DNA of 64,000 nucleotides. It comes from Nocardia sp. NBC_00565 (GTDB taxonomy: Bacteria; Actinomycetota; Actinomycetes; Mycobacteriales; Mycobacteriaceae). Under the pieces are notes generated by a model. It saw only the letters and a program-made list of their open reading frames with translations. It was not told where the DNA came from and searched no databases. Position numbers and translations under genes: made by a program. The first letter of the stretch is position 1. The number at the start of each line of letters is the position of its first letter. The stretch is from positions 8,184,001 through 8,248,000 of the forward strand of contig NZ_CP107785.1 of assembly GCF_036345915.1 (NCBI RefSeq), in the 5' to 3' direction. Shown piece by piece: positions 36,460 through 43,699 of this stretch.

Positions 36460-37179
36460 TCAGCACTCGGTCTCGAGCACGCCGGACGGCGCGGATTCGA
36501 GATCGAAATCCTCGGCGGGTTTGGCGATCTCCTGCCGGTAGTGCCGGATGCCCAGCGCCGTCCCGATGATCAGTCCGACCACCAAGGTGCCGATGACCAT
36601 CGGCTCCAGCCACGGCACCCGCTCCAGGAAACTGCCCGCGTAATAGCCGATCAGCAGCAGTACCGGCGCCCAGATGATCGCGCCGATCGTGCTGGCCAGG
36701 GTGTATTTGCGGTGGTTCATCTGCGCCGCGCCCGCGACCACCGGGCACAGCGTGCGCACCCACGGAATCCAGCGCGAGATGAGCACCGCGAGGAAACCAT
36801 GTCGCTGCAGCAACTCGGTGACCCGCCGCAGGTTGCGGGTGTTGATGTAGCGGCCGTTCTTCCTGGCCACCAAATGGTGGCCGGTGCGATGCCCGATGAC
36901 GTAACCGACCTGGTTTCCGGCGACGGCCGCGATCATCGCGCCGACCGAAAGCGCCCAGACGTGTGCCTCGCCGGTGGCATTCGACGCCATCACGATGCCC
37001 GCGGTGATCAGCATCGAGTCACCGGGCAGGAACAGCCCGATGATCAACGCGCACTCGAGGAAGACGAAGGTCAGCACCACCGTCCAGACGAGCGCGGGGC
37101 CCGCCGAGGTCAGCGGATCGAAACTGCCCACTGCTAGGGGCAACTGCGCGGTAGACACCAGCTCAGCGGGTCGAATCAT
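36460..37179 (-). CDS. DedA-family membrane protein 1
   Basis: 239 residues. DedA/SNARE-associated fold: FLECALIIGLFLPGDSMLITAG (re-entrant region with the conserved acidic residues and PGD), FLAVLISRWIPWVRTLCPVVAGAAQMNHRKY (the conserved R-x3-P-x-R-x3-PxxAG motif), and about five hydrophobic helices. DedA proteins include lipid flippases for undecaprenyl phosphate or phosphatidylethanolamine. The ATG at 37179 lies within the end of the next DedA gene (17-bp overlap), so translation is coupled. It converges on the GH76 gene with 3 bp between them. Confidence 0.92.
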   Translation of the reverse strand: MIRPAELVSTAQLPLAVGSFDPLTSAGPALVWTVVLTFVFLECALIIGLFLPGDSMLITAGIVMASNATGEAHVWALSVGAMIAAVAGNQVGYVIGHRTGHHLVARKNGRYINTRNLRRVTELLQRHGFLAVLISRWIPWVRTLCPVVAGAAQMNHRKYTLASTIGAIIWAPVLLLIGYYAGSFLERVPWLEPMVIGTLVVGLIIGTALGIRHYRQEIAKPAEDFDLESAPSGVLETEC

Positions 37180-37891
37180 TCGTCGAGGCGGTCAGTTCGG
37201 CATCTTGCCGCCCGGCCTCGGACTTGTCGACATCGCGGTTCAGCAGTTTCTTCGCCACGGCGATGATGCCGGGCAGCACCGAGATGAGCACGATGAGCAG
37301 GAAGATGGCCTCGATGTGGTCGCGGATGGCCGCGACATTGCCGAGGAAGTAGCCCAGCACGGTGACGCCGCCGCCCCACAGGACCGCGCCGACGATGTCG
37401 AAGGCGACGTACTTGCGGTAATCCATCTTCGACACACCGGCGAGCACCGGCATGAAGGTGCGCACGATCGGCACGAAGCGGGCCAGGATGATGGTCTTCG
37501 GCCCGTGCTTCTCGAAGAATTCGTGCGTCTGCGTGACGTAGTGCTTCTTGAAAAACCGCGTGTCTTCCTTGTGGAACAGCGCGGGCCCGATGGCCCGGCC
37601 GATCCAATACGCGCATTGGTCACCGGCGAACGCGGTGATCGCGACGGCGGGCACCAGCACCCAGATCGACACCGGCGGATCGGGCTGCGCCGAGAGCAGA
37701 CCACCGGTGAACAACAGGGAATCACCGGGGAGGATCGGGAAGAGCAGACCGGTCTCGATGAAGACGATCACCAGGATCGCGGGCAGTACCGCGTTCTTGA
37801 GCCACGTTTCCTGGAGCAGGTACATCGGATCCAGCAACTGGGTCAATGCGACGTTGCTCGTCACCGATTCTGTCGCTGCCAGCAGAATCAC
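37163..37891 (-). CDS. DedA-family membrane protein 2
   Basis: 242 residues from GTG 37891, with GGAGG five bases upstream. Key parts are VFIETGLLFPILPGDSLLFTGG, FAGDQCAYWIGRAIG and IILARFVPIVRTFMPVLAGVSKMDYRKY. It is the upstream partner of DedA protein 1 and shares its motifs but not its termini. The C-terminal tail is polar (NRDVDKSEAGRQDAELTAS). In M. tuberculosis a DedA-like gene (recalled as Rv0364) neighbours fba. A transport role for an isoprenoid or phospholipid carrier is likely from the family but unproven here. Confidence 0.92.
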   Translation of the reverse strand: MILLAATESVTSNVALTQLLDPMYLLQETWLKNAVLPAILVIVFIETGLLFPILPGDSLLFTGGLLSAQPDPPVSIWVLVPAVAITAFAGDQCAYWIGRAIGPALFHKEDTRFFKKHYVTQTHEFFEKHGPKTIILARFVPIVRTFMPVLAGVSKMDYRKYVAFDIVGAVLWGGGVTVLGYFLGNVAAIRDHIEAIFLLIVLISVLPGIIAVAKKLLNRDVDKSEAGRQDAELTASTNDSTR

Positions 37892-37985
37892 GCGGCCTCC
37901 TGTCCGGGGTACGGCTGGCCTACATTGCTTGCCACCGCATCGGAAGCTGCCAGCGCAATTACGCGGCCAACAGTACCGGGTTCGC
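37892..37985 (-). repeat. diverged duplicate of the dedA 5' end
   Basis: On the minus strand this segment reads PGTVGRVIALAASDAVASNV, closely matching the sequence around the start of DedA protein 2 (PRTGGRVILLAATESVTSNV) at 37851-37910. The two DNA stretches of about 65 bp are roughly 70% alike by eye. The upstream copy lacks a start codon at the matching position (GTA instead of GTG) and ends after a few more codons. It looks like the remnant of a tandem duplication of the gene start and its leader. Confidence 0.6.
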
Positions 37986-37994
37986 CTGAGAAAG

Positions 37995-38249
37995 GCTGTG
38001 TTGGATTGCGCCGCCTTCGGCGGCGCGTGTTCGCGGCCCCGGATGTCTCGCGTCCGAGCCGTCGAGACTCGCGACTGCGTCGCATGCGCTTCGACGGCTC
38101 GGACGCGAGACGGGCCGCGAACGGTCGCTCGTAAGACTCGCTCGGTGGTGGTCTTGTAGGGACGCGAACGGTTGCTCGTAAGACTCGCTCGGTGGTGGTC
38201 TTGTAGGGACGCGAACTCCTCGCTCGTAAGGCTTGCTCCGTGGGTCGGG
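37995..38249 (+). repeat. dispersed structured repeat, copy C
   Basis: Most symmetric copy. 5' hairpin GCGCCGCC-TTC-GGCGGCGC at 38008-38026. Outer arms GTTCGCGGCCC at 38029-38039 and 38112-38122. A perfect 20-bp inner stem joins 38046-38065 with 38091-38110. The inner hairpin GCGAC-TGC-GTCGC is at 38071-38083. The tail (CGCTCGTAAGACTCGCTCGG core) occurs three times with a period of about 47 bp, at about 38123, 38170 and 38217. It fills the gap between the dedA genes and fba. Confidence 0.92.
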
Positions 38250-38353
38250 TAAGAACGAACCCATCTGCTGCCCGTCAACCGACGCCAAAGTGGGCTGGCT
38301 TACTCTGAGTGCTGACAGAATTGTCTTTTGCCGCACAACACGGAGGTCTCACT

Positions 38354-39388
38354 GTGCCCATCGCGACTCCGGAGGTCTACGCCGAGATGCTCGGTCGGGC
38401 CAAAGCGAACTCCTTTGCCTTCCCGGCCATCAACTGCACCTCCTCGGAAACCGTCAACGCGGCCATCAAGGGCTTCGCCGACGCGGGCAGCGATGGCATC
38501 ATCCAGTTCTCCACCGGTGGTGCGGAATTCGGCTCGGGCCTGGGCGTGAAGGATATGGTCGTCGGCGCGACCGCGCTGGCCGAGTTCGCGCATGTGATCG
38601 CCGCGCGCTACGACGTGACCATCGCGCTGCACACCGACCACTGCCCCAAGGACAAGCTGGACACTTTCGTGCGCCCGCTGATCGCCATCTCCCAGGAGCG
38701 GGTGAACGCCGGACAGAACCCGCTGTTCCAGTCGCATATGTGGGACGGCTCCGCGATCCCGATCGATGAGAACCTGGAGATCGCCAAGGAGCTGCTCAAG
38801 GCGACCAACGCCGCGAACATCATCCTCGAGGTGGAGATCGGCGTCGTCGGCGGCGAAGAGGACGGCGTCGAGGCCGAGATCAACGAGAAGCTCTACACCT
38901 CGCCCGAGGACTTCCAGAAGACCATCGACGCGCTCGGCGCGGGCGAGAACGGCAAGTACCTGCTCGCCGCGACCTTCGGCAATGTGCACGGCGTGTACAA
39001 GCCGGGCAATGTGGTGCTCAAGCCCGACGTGCTGGCCGAGGGCCAGCGGGTGGCCGCCGCGAAGTTGGGCCTCGCGGCCGACGCGCAGCCGTTCGATTTC
39101 GTCTTCCACGGCGGTTCGGGCTCGCTGAAGTCCGAGATCGAGGATTCGCTGCGGTTCGGTGTGGTGAAGATGAACGTCGACACCGACACCCAGTACGCGT
39201 TCACCCGGCCGATCGCCGGTCACATGTTCACCAATTACGACGGTGTGCTCAAGATCGACGGCGAGGTCGGCAATAAGAAGACCTACGATCCGCGCGGCTA
39301 CCTGAAGAAGGGCGAGGCCGCCATGGCGGCGCGTGTCGTCGAGGCGTGCAATGATCTGAAGTCCGCAGGACGCTCGATCAGCGCCTGA
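38354..39388 (+). CDS. fba: class II fructose-bisphosphate aldolase
   Basis: Zinc-dependent aldolase of glycolysis and gluconeogenesis. GTG 38354 has GGAGG seven bases upstream; 344 residues beginning MPIATPEVYAEMLGRAKANS. ALHTDHCPKDKLDTF carries the catalytic Asp and a zinc His, and LLAATFGNVHGVYKPGNV and FVFHGGSGSLKSEIEDSL carry the other zinc histidines and the phosphate loop, with KMNVDTDTQYAFTRP near the C-terminus. This is the class IIa form found in mycobacteria. Repeat copy C lies within its upstream region, about 105 bp before the start. Confidence 0.96.
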   Translation: MPIATPEVYAEMLGRAKANSFAFPAINCTSSETVNAAIKGFADAGSDGIIQFSTGGAEFGSGLGVKDMVVGATALAEFAHVIAARYDVTIALHTDHCPKDKLDTFVRPLIAISQERVNAGQNPLFQSHMWDGSAIPIDENLEIAKELLKATNAANIILEVEIGVVGGEEDGVEAEINEKLYTSPEDFQKTIDALGAGENGKYLLAATFGNVHGVYKPGNVVLKPDVLAEGQRVAAAKLGLAADAQPFDFVFHGGSGSLKSEIEDSLRFGVVKMNVDTDTQYAFTRPIAGHMFTNYDGVLKIDGEVGNKKTYDPRGYLKKGEAAMAARVVEACNDLKSAGRSISA

Positions 39389-39419
39389 CCCTCTTACCCT
39401 TTTCGGGGGCTTTGAGCAC

Positions 39420-40538
39420 ATGAGTCTGGATGTGCGCGTGCTCGGGCCCGTGCGATTGCTAGTCGGTGGTGAGCCGGTAGCGGTCGGCGGGCCCAAGCCG
39501 CGAGCCTTGCTCGCCGCGTTGACCGTCAACCGACGGCGCGCGGTGGCTTCGGTTGCCCTGGCCGATATGGTGTGGAACGAGGATCCGCCCGATTCCTACG
39601 CCGCCAGCCTGCAGGTATTCGTCTCGAATATCCGTAAGGCACTGCGTAATTCGGGTGTCGATCCGGCCATGGTGCTGCGCACCGAATCATCCGGCTATCG
39701 GCTCGAAATCCCGGAGGACGCCTGCGATCTCGGCCGCTTCGAGGCGGCCAGGGAGGCCGGCGCGCGCTGCGCCGAGGTCGGCGACAATGCGGGCGCGGCG
39801 CAGTTGTACGGAAATGCGTTGCGCGAGTGGAGCGGTCGGGCACTGGCCGATCTGGCCGGGTTGCAGTTCGCCGATGGTTTCGCCACCGCGATGGACGAGG
39901 AGCGGCTGCAGGCCGCCGCCGCCCGCATCGATGCCGAAATCGCCTGCGGGCGTGCCGCATCGGTGATCGGTGAGCTGGTCTCGATGACCAACGAACATCC
40001 GCTGCGCGAGCCGCTGTGGGGTCAGCTGATCACCGCGCTGTACCTGTCCGGCCGTCAGGCCGATGCGCTGGACGCGTGCCGTCGGGTGCGCACGGTGCTC
40101 GCGGAGGAGCTCGGTATCGATCCCGGCCCGGTACTGGTCGATCTCGAACAGCGGGTGCTGCGCCAGGAACCGCTGAGCACGATGGAGCTCAAGCGCACCG
40201 AGCGGCTGGCCGCGGCGATGACCGAGACCGTCACCGAAATGCCGCGGGCGGTCCGCAGCGGACAGTTGCGCATGCCCGATGGCCGGGTCCTGGCAATCGC
40301 ACAGGGCGGTATGCGCATCGGCCGGATGACCGATAACGATCTGGTACTCGACGACCCGAAGGCCAGTCGCTACCACGCGCACATCATGCCGAGCCGGGCC
40401 GGACTGCTGATCAAGGATCTGCATTCGGCCAACGGCGTGTACGTCAACGACGAGGCGATCGAGAGCGGAGCCCTGCTCGCCGACGGCGACACCATCCGCG
40501 TCGGCGCGACAGTACTGGTGTTCCAGGCGATTCAGTAG
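39420..40538 (+). CDS. SARP-type regulator with C-terminal FHA domain (EmbR-like)
   Basis: 372 residues from ATG 39420. An OmpR/PhoB-type winged helix (VRVLGPVRLLVGGEPVAVGGPKPRALLAALTVN to SSGYRLEIPEDACDL) is followed by a bacterial transcriptional activator domain of TPR type (about 95-245, REPLWGQLITALYLSGRQADALDACRRVRTVLAEELGIDPGP). An FHA domain ends the protein (GGMRIGRMTDNDLVLDDPKASRYHAHI, then SANGVYVNDEAI) with the phosphothreonine-binding R, S and H residues. This is the EmbR layout; mycobacterial EmbR is phosphorylated by PknH and activates arabinosyltransferase genes. Its target here is unknown, and no embCAB is in the window. Confidence 0.88.
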   Translation: MSLDVRVLGPVRLLVGGEPVAVGGPKPRALLAALTVNRRRAVASVALADMVWNEDPPDSYAASLQVFVSNIRKALRNSGVDPAMVLRTESSGYRLEIPEDACDLGRFEAAREAGARCAEVGDNAGAAQLYGNALREWSGRALADLAGLQFADGFATAMDEERLQAAAARIDAEIACGRAASVIGELVSMTNEHPLREPLWGQLITALYLSGRQADALDACRRVRTVLAEELGIDPGPVLVDLEQRVLRQEPLSTMELKRTERLAAAMTETVTEMPRAVRSGQLRMPDGRVLAIAQGGMRIGRMTDNDLVLDDPKASRYHAHIMPSRAGLLIKDLHSANGVYVNDEAIESGALLADGDTIRVGATVLVFQAIQ

Positions 40539-40880
40539 TCAGTTGCAGGCGATCCCGTCCCCATCGGGATCGAGGTACGCGTTGTACCCGGGCTGCCCGC
40601 GATACAGGATCTTGCCCTCGGCGCGCACCTGATCGCAGTCGGTGTAGGTCTTCGTCGACTTCTCCTCGGACTCCTGCGGCGGCGGCACATTCGAGCCCTT
40701 GGGTCCCGGGCGATAGCTCGGAATCGGCAACGAACCGTCCGGGCCTGCGGTGGCGGAGATGGTGGGTGAATCGGCGACGGCAGTCGGCGCCGTGACGGCG
40801 AAGCCGCCGACCGCGAGACAGGCAGCACCGATCGCGGGCACGATACGGCGGTACATCAGTGCAGTGTTCACGTCATCCAT
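40539..40880 (-). CDS. secreted Excalibur-domain protein
   Basis: 113 residues. A signal peptide (MYRRIVPAIGAACLAVGGFAVTAPTAVADS, cleavage likely after AVADS or nearby), a Pro/Ser-rich linker, and a C-terminal Excalibur motif: CDQVRAEGKILYRGQPGYNA and YLDPDGDGIACN. The DxDxDGxxC loop resembles a calcium-binding EF-hand turn, and two cysteines (Asp-Cys-Asp and Ala-Cys-Asn) probably form a disulfide. Excalibur proteins are extracellular; the role is unknown. A decayed second copy lies to its right. Confidence 0.88.
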   Translation of the reverse strand: MDDVNTALMYRRIVPAIGAACLAVGGFAVTAPTAVADSPTISATAGPDGSLPIPSYRPGPKGSNVPPPQESEEKSTKTYTDCDQVRAEGKILYRGQPGYNAYLDPDGDGIACN

Positions 40881-40914
40881 CCTGCTCCGCAGTCGGCGTT
40901 CATGTCAGTCCGCT

Positions 40915-41020
40915 TCATTCGCAGGCGATTCCGTCGTTGTCTCGATCGAGGTGCGAGGCGTATCCGGCTGACCGCGGTAGAGCGGGGTTCGGCTCGTGGA
41001 TGGTTTGCCATCGGTGCGCA
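40915..41020 (-). pseudogene. frameshifted second Excalibur domain
   Basis: Two overlapping minus-strand frames carry adjacent halves of one motif. One reads TPLYRGQP and the other, shifted by a base, GYASHLDRDNDGIACE and then a stop at 40915-40917. A missing G between the Pro and Tyr codons restores YRGQPGY-HLDRDNDGIACE, the same motif as the intact gene at 40539-40880. The upstream part is overrun by the divergent DUF4185 gene leader. This is a broken tandem duplicate. Confidence 0.75.
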
Positions 41021-41097
41021 AGTCGGGCGAGACGAAACGGGCAAAGCAGGTAGGGTCGGTCGCTGGTGGGTGTCCTGCGAGAGTCGAGGGGTTGCCG

Positions 41098-42543
41098 ATG
41101 GCTCGGCGGTTGATGGCTGTGCTGGGTGCTGTCGTGTGCGCGGCGGGGGCGATGTCGTATGAGGGGCGACCCGCCGGCGCGGATGTGTCGGGTGCCGGCC
41201 CGTGTATGACCGATCCGGCGGCCGTGCACGAAGGGCTCGTACCCAAGATACTCGAGGTGCCGGTTCCGTATCCGGTGATCACCGTGTTGCCGCCGGATCG
41301 GGTCGAGCCCGCGCCGACCCGGACGCAGATGGAGCTGCCGACGGATCCGTGCGCAAATCCCTGCCCGGATCTCACCGACGTCCCGACGCCGCCGCCGAGT
41401 CTCGCGAATCGACTCGGCATTCCGGAAATCCTGTTGAGCCCCAAACCCTTCCACCTCGGGATCCCGGGGCCGGGACCGGATCCCGGTCAGGTGCCGCCGC
41501 CCCCGCCGCGCGTGGATCCGCCGACCGAGCCGGCCGCGCAGTCACCGGCCCGGGCGCAGCCGCGGATCGGCGCGGTCACCGAGGTGGCCAAGCAGACCGG
41601 CGCGAATTCGGTCAATCGCACCGATAAGCGCTGGCAGGTGGACGGTACCGACCTGGGCATCATGTGGGAGAGCGCGCCGGGCGAGATCGCGACCGCCTTC
41701 GGCGACACCATCGGGCGCGGTTTCCACCCGCCGGGCGGGTTGGGGATGGACTGGCGCAGCAATGTGCTCGCCTTCAGCACCGATCGGGATCTCGCCGACG
41801 GGATGACCTACGACCGGATGGTGACCGACGACCGTTGCCACGCCGCGGAAGTGCTCTCCAGCCGCAAAATCGACAATGTCGAGGTCACCACGATTCCGAC
41901 CTCCGGTTTCGCACTCGGTGACCGGCAGTACCTGAGCTACATGTCGATTCGCACGTGGAACAGCATTCCCGGCACCTTCTTCACGAACTACGGCGGCATC
42001 GCCTACTCCGATGACCATGGTCAGAGCTGGACCAAGGATCCCTACGCGCGCTGGGACAACATCTTCGGACTCGCCAATTTCCAAGTGAGCGCGATGGTTC
42101 CGCAGGGCGACTACGTCTACATGTTCGGCACGCCGAATACCCGGTTGGGTGCGGTAGGGCTGGCCAGAGTGCCCAAGGATCAGTTGCTCAACACCACGGC
42201 CTACCAGTACTGGCGGGACGGAAACTGGACTCCGGTAGGCGGATTCGGCTCCGCGAGCCCGATCGTCGACGCGCCGGCCGGTGAGCTGTCGGTGCGCTTC
42301 GACGCCGCTCGAAACGTCTGGCAGATGAGCTATTTGGATACCGCCAAGGCGGCTCTGGTTGTCCGCGAATCGGATTCACCGCAGGGCGTATGGTCCGACG
42401 GCGCACCGACGGTGACGGTGCGCGATTACCCCGAGCTGTACGGGGGATTCATCCACCCCTGGTCCGCGGGCTCGAACCTGTACTTCACTATCTCGACCTG
42501 GAGCGACTACAACGTGTACCTGATGCGTGCGACTCTCGAATGA
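41098..42543 (+). CDS. secreted DUF4185 protein
   Basis: 481 residues from ATG 41098 (GAGGGG upstream). The N-terminal signal peptide ARRLMAVLGAVVCAAGAMS is followed by a Pro-rich region with paired cysteines (CMTDP, DPCANPCPD) that may form disulfides. From about residue 165 comes a DUF4185 domain, a five-bladed beta-propeller relative of glycosidases: GTDLGIMWESAPGEIATAFGDT, SNVLAFSTDRDLADG, GGIAYSDDHGQSWTKD, and a terminal SAGSNLYFTISTWSDYNVYLMRATL. Family members are secreted in actinobacteria, and some D-arabinan-degrading enzymes belong to this domain family. A role in arabinogalactan turnover is possible but not shown by motifs here. Confidence 0.85.
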   Translation: MARRLMAVLGAVVCAAGAMSYEGRPAGADVSGAGPCMTDPAAVHEGLVPKILEVPVPYPVITVLPPDRVEPAPTRTQMELPTDPCANPCPDLTDVPTPPPSLANRLGIPEILLSPKPFHLGIPGPGPDPGQVPPPPPRVDPPTEPAAQSPARAQPRIGAVTEVAKQTGANSVNRTDKRWQVDGTDLGIMWESAPGEIATAFGDTIGRGFHPPGGLGMDWRSNVLAFSTDRDLADGMTYDRMVTDDRCHAAEVLSSRKIDNVEVTTIPTSGFALGDRQYLSYMSIRTWNSIPGTFFTNYGGIAYSDDHGQSWTKDPYARWDNIFGLANFQVSAMVPQGDYVYMFGTPNTRLGAVGLARVPKDQLLNTTAYQYWRDGNWTPVGGFGSASPIVDAPAGELSVRFDAARNVWQMSYLDTAKAALVVRESDSPQGVWSDGAPTVTVRDYPELYGGFIHPWSAGSNLYFTISTWSDYNVYLMRATLE

Positions 42544-42553
42544 GGGTGCGCCG

Positions 42554-43636
42554 CTAGGCGAATCGAACCTCGGCGATGGCCCGGCCGAAGAGTTTGCGGC
42601 CTTGCGAACTGCCCGCGAGCACGACCGTCGCGCTCCGCCTGTGCGGATTCAGTGACTTGATCTTCCCGCTGAACTCGACGGTGCTCGGGGCCTCGGGGGT
42701 GACCGGAACGAATCCGGAGAACCGCACGCTGAACTTCTCGATGGCCGTCGGATCGCCGAGCCAGGAGGTCAGATAGCCACCGGCCAGGCTCATGGTCAGC
42801 ATCCCGTGCGCCACCACCGACGGCAGTCCGGCCAGTTCGGCCGCGCGGTCGCTGAAGTGAATCGGGTTGTGATCGCCCGAAACTCCCGCGTAGTTGGCCA
42901 GATCGCCGCGCGTCACCTGCGCGGTCGCGGCCGGGATCGGCTCGCCGGCGGATAGCCGGTCGAAGTCGGGGAGTGTGTGCACGATCTCGTTCGACGCCGC
43001 GGGCCGTCCGCCGGGCGGGCCGTCCGCGGCCAGGGCGACCAGTGGGCCGCCGGCGGGGTCGGCGATATCACCGACGGTGACCGGGCGCGTGTGCATCATG
43101 ATGTTCTCGACGGTGTCGGTGATACTGGGGTCGATCTCGACTCCGCGGCGCGCCACGATGGTGGTCGAACCCGACTGCACGATTTCCCCGTGCTGATTGA
43201 TCAGCGAGAACGTCACCAGGATGAAGTCGTTGTCGCCGAACTGCCGGATCGATTCGATCGCGATCTCGGTGGTGAGCCGATCGCCCGCGACGATCGGCCG
43301 GGTCAGCTCGAAGACCTGGTCGGTCTGCAGGATCTGGGACATGTCGTAGTGCGAGAGCACCGAATCCAGCAGGGCCCGGGTCGCACTGATGCCGATCACC
43401 GAGGCGAAGGTTGGCGGCGCGACGATGCCGTCGTAGCCGAGCTTGCGGGCGTCCGGTTCGAAATGATGTGCGCCGTGCCGACTCTGGGTGGCGCGCGCGA
43501 ACTCACGGACCTTCTCCCGGCCGACCGCGTAATGGTCGCGTATCCGGAACCGGCGTCCCGCCAGTGTGGCTTGCTGCACAACTACTTCGGTTTCCGGCTG
43601 CGCTATTGTCTGTTCCCTGACCATGATCCGGGCCAT
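42554..43636 (-). CDS. fused double-hotdog (3R)-hydroxyacyl-ACP/CoA dehydratase (HadA/HadB-like)
   Basis: 360 residues with two hotdog domains. The first (about 35-170) matches the MaoC-like N-terminal domain: HHFEPDARKLGYDGIVAPPTFASVIG. The second (about 235-360) holds the catalytic motif YAGVSGDHNPIHFSDRAAELAGLPSVVAHGMLTM, with Asp255 and His256. In mycobacteria HadA and HadB are separate genes of FAS-II; fused versions occur in Nocardia and relatives. ATG 43636 or ATG 43624 may be the start, as neither has a clear ribosome site. It may work with the fatty acid or mycolate enzymes, or with ketosynthase 31302-32366, though not adjacent. Confidence 0.88.
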   Translation of the reverse strand: MARIMVREQTIAQPETEVVVQQATLAGRRFRIRDHYAVGREKVREFARATQSRHGAHHFEPDARKLGYDGIVAPPTFASVIGISATRALLDSVLSHYDMSQILQTDQVFELTRPIVAGDRLTTEIAIESIRQFGDNDFILVTFSLINQHGEIVQSGSTTIVARRGVEIDPSITDTVENIMMHTRPVTVGDIADPAGGPLVALAADGPPGGRPAASNEIVHTLPDFDRLSAGEPIPAATAQVTRGDLANYAGVSGDHNPIHFSDRAAELAGLPSVVAHGMLTMSLAGGYLTSWLGDPTAIEKFSVRFSGFVPVTPEAPSTVEFSGKIKSLNPHRRSATVVLAGSSQGRKLFGRAIAEVRFA

Positions 43637-43699
43637 GCTACTGGCGAACCGGTCTGTTGACCAGGTAAGTGTGACGATCGCTACCGCACAACCCCGTGC

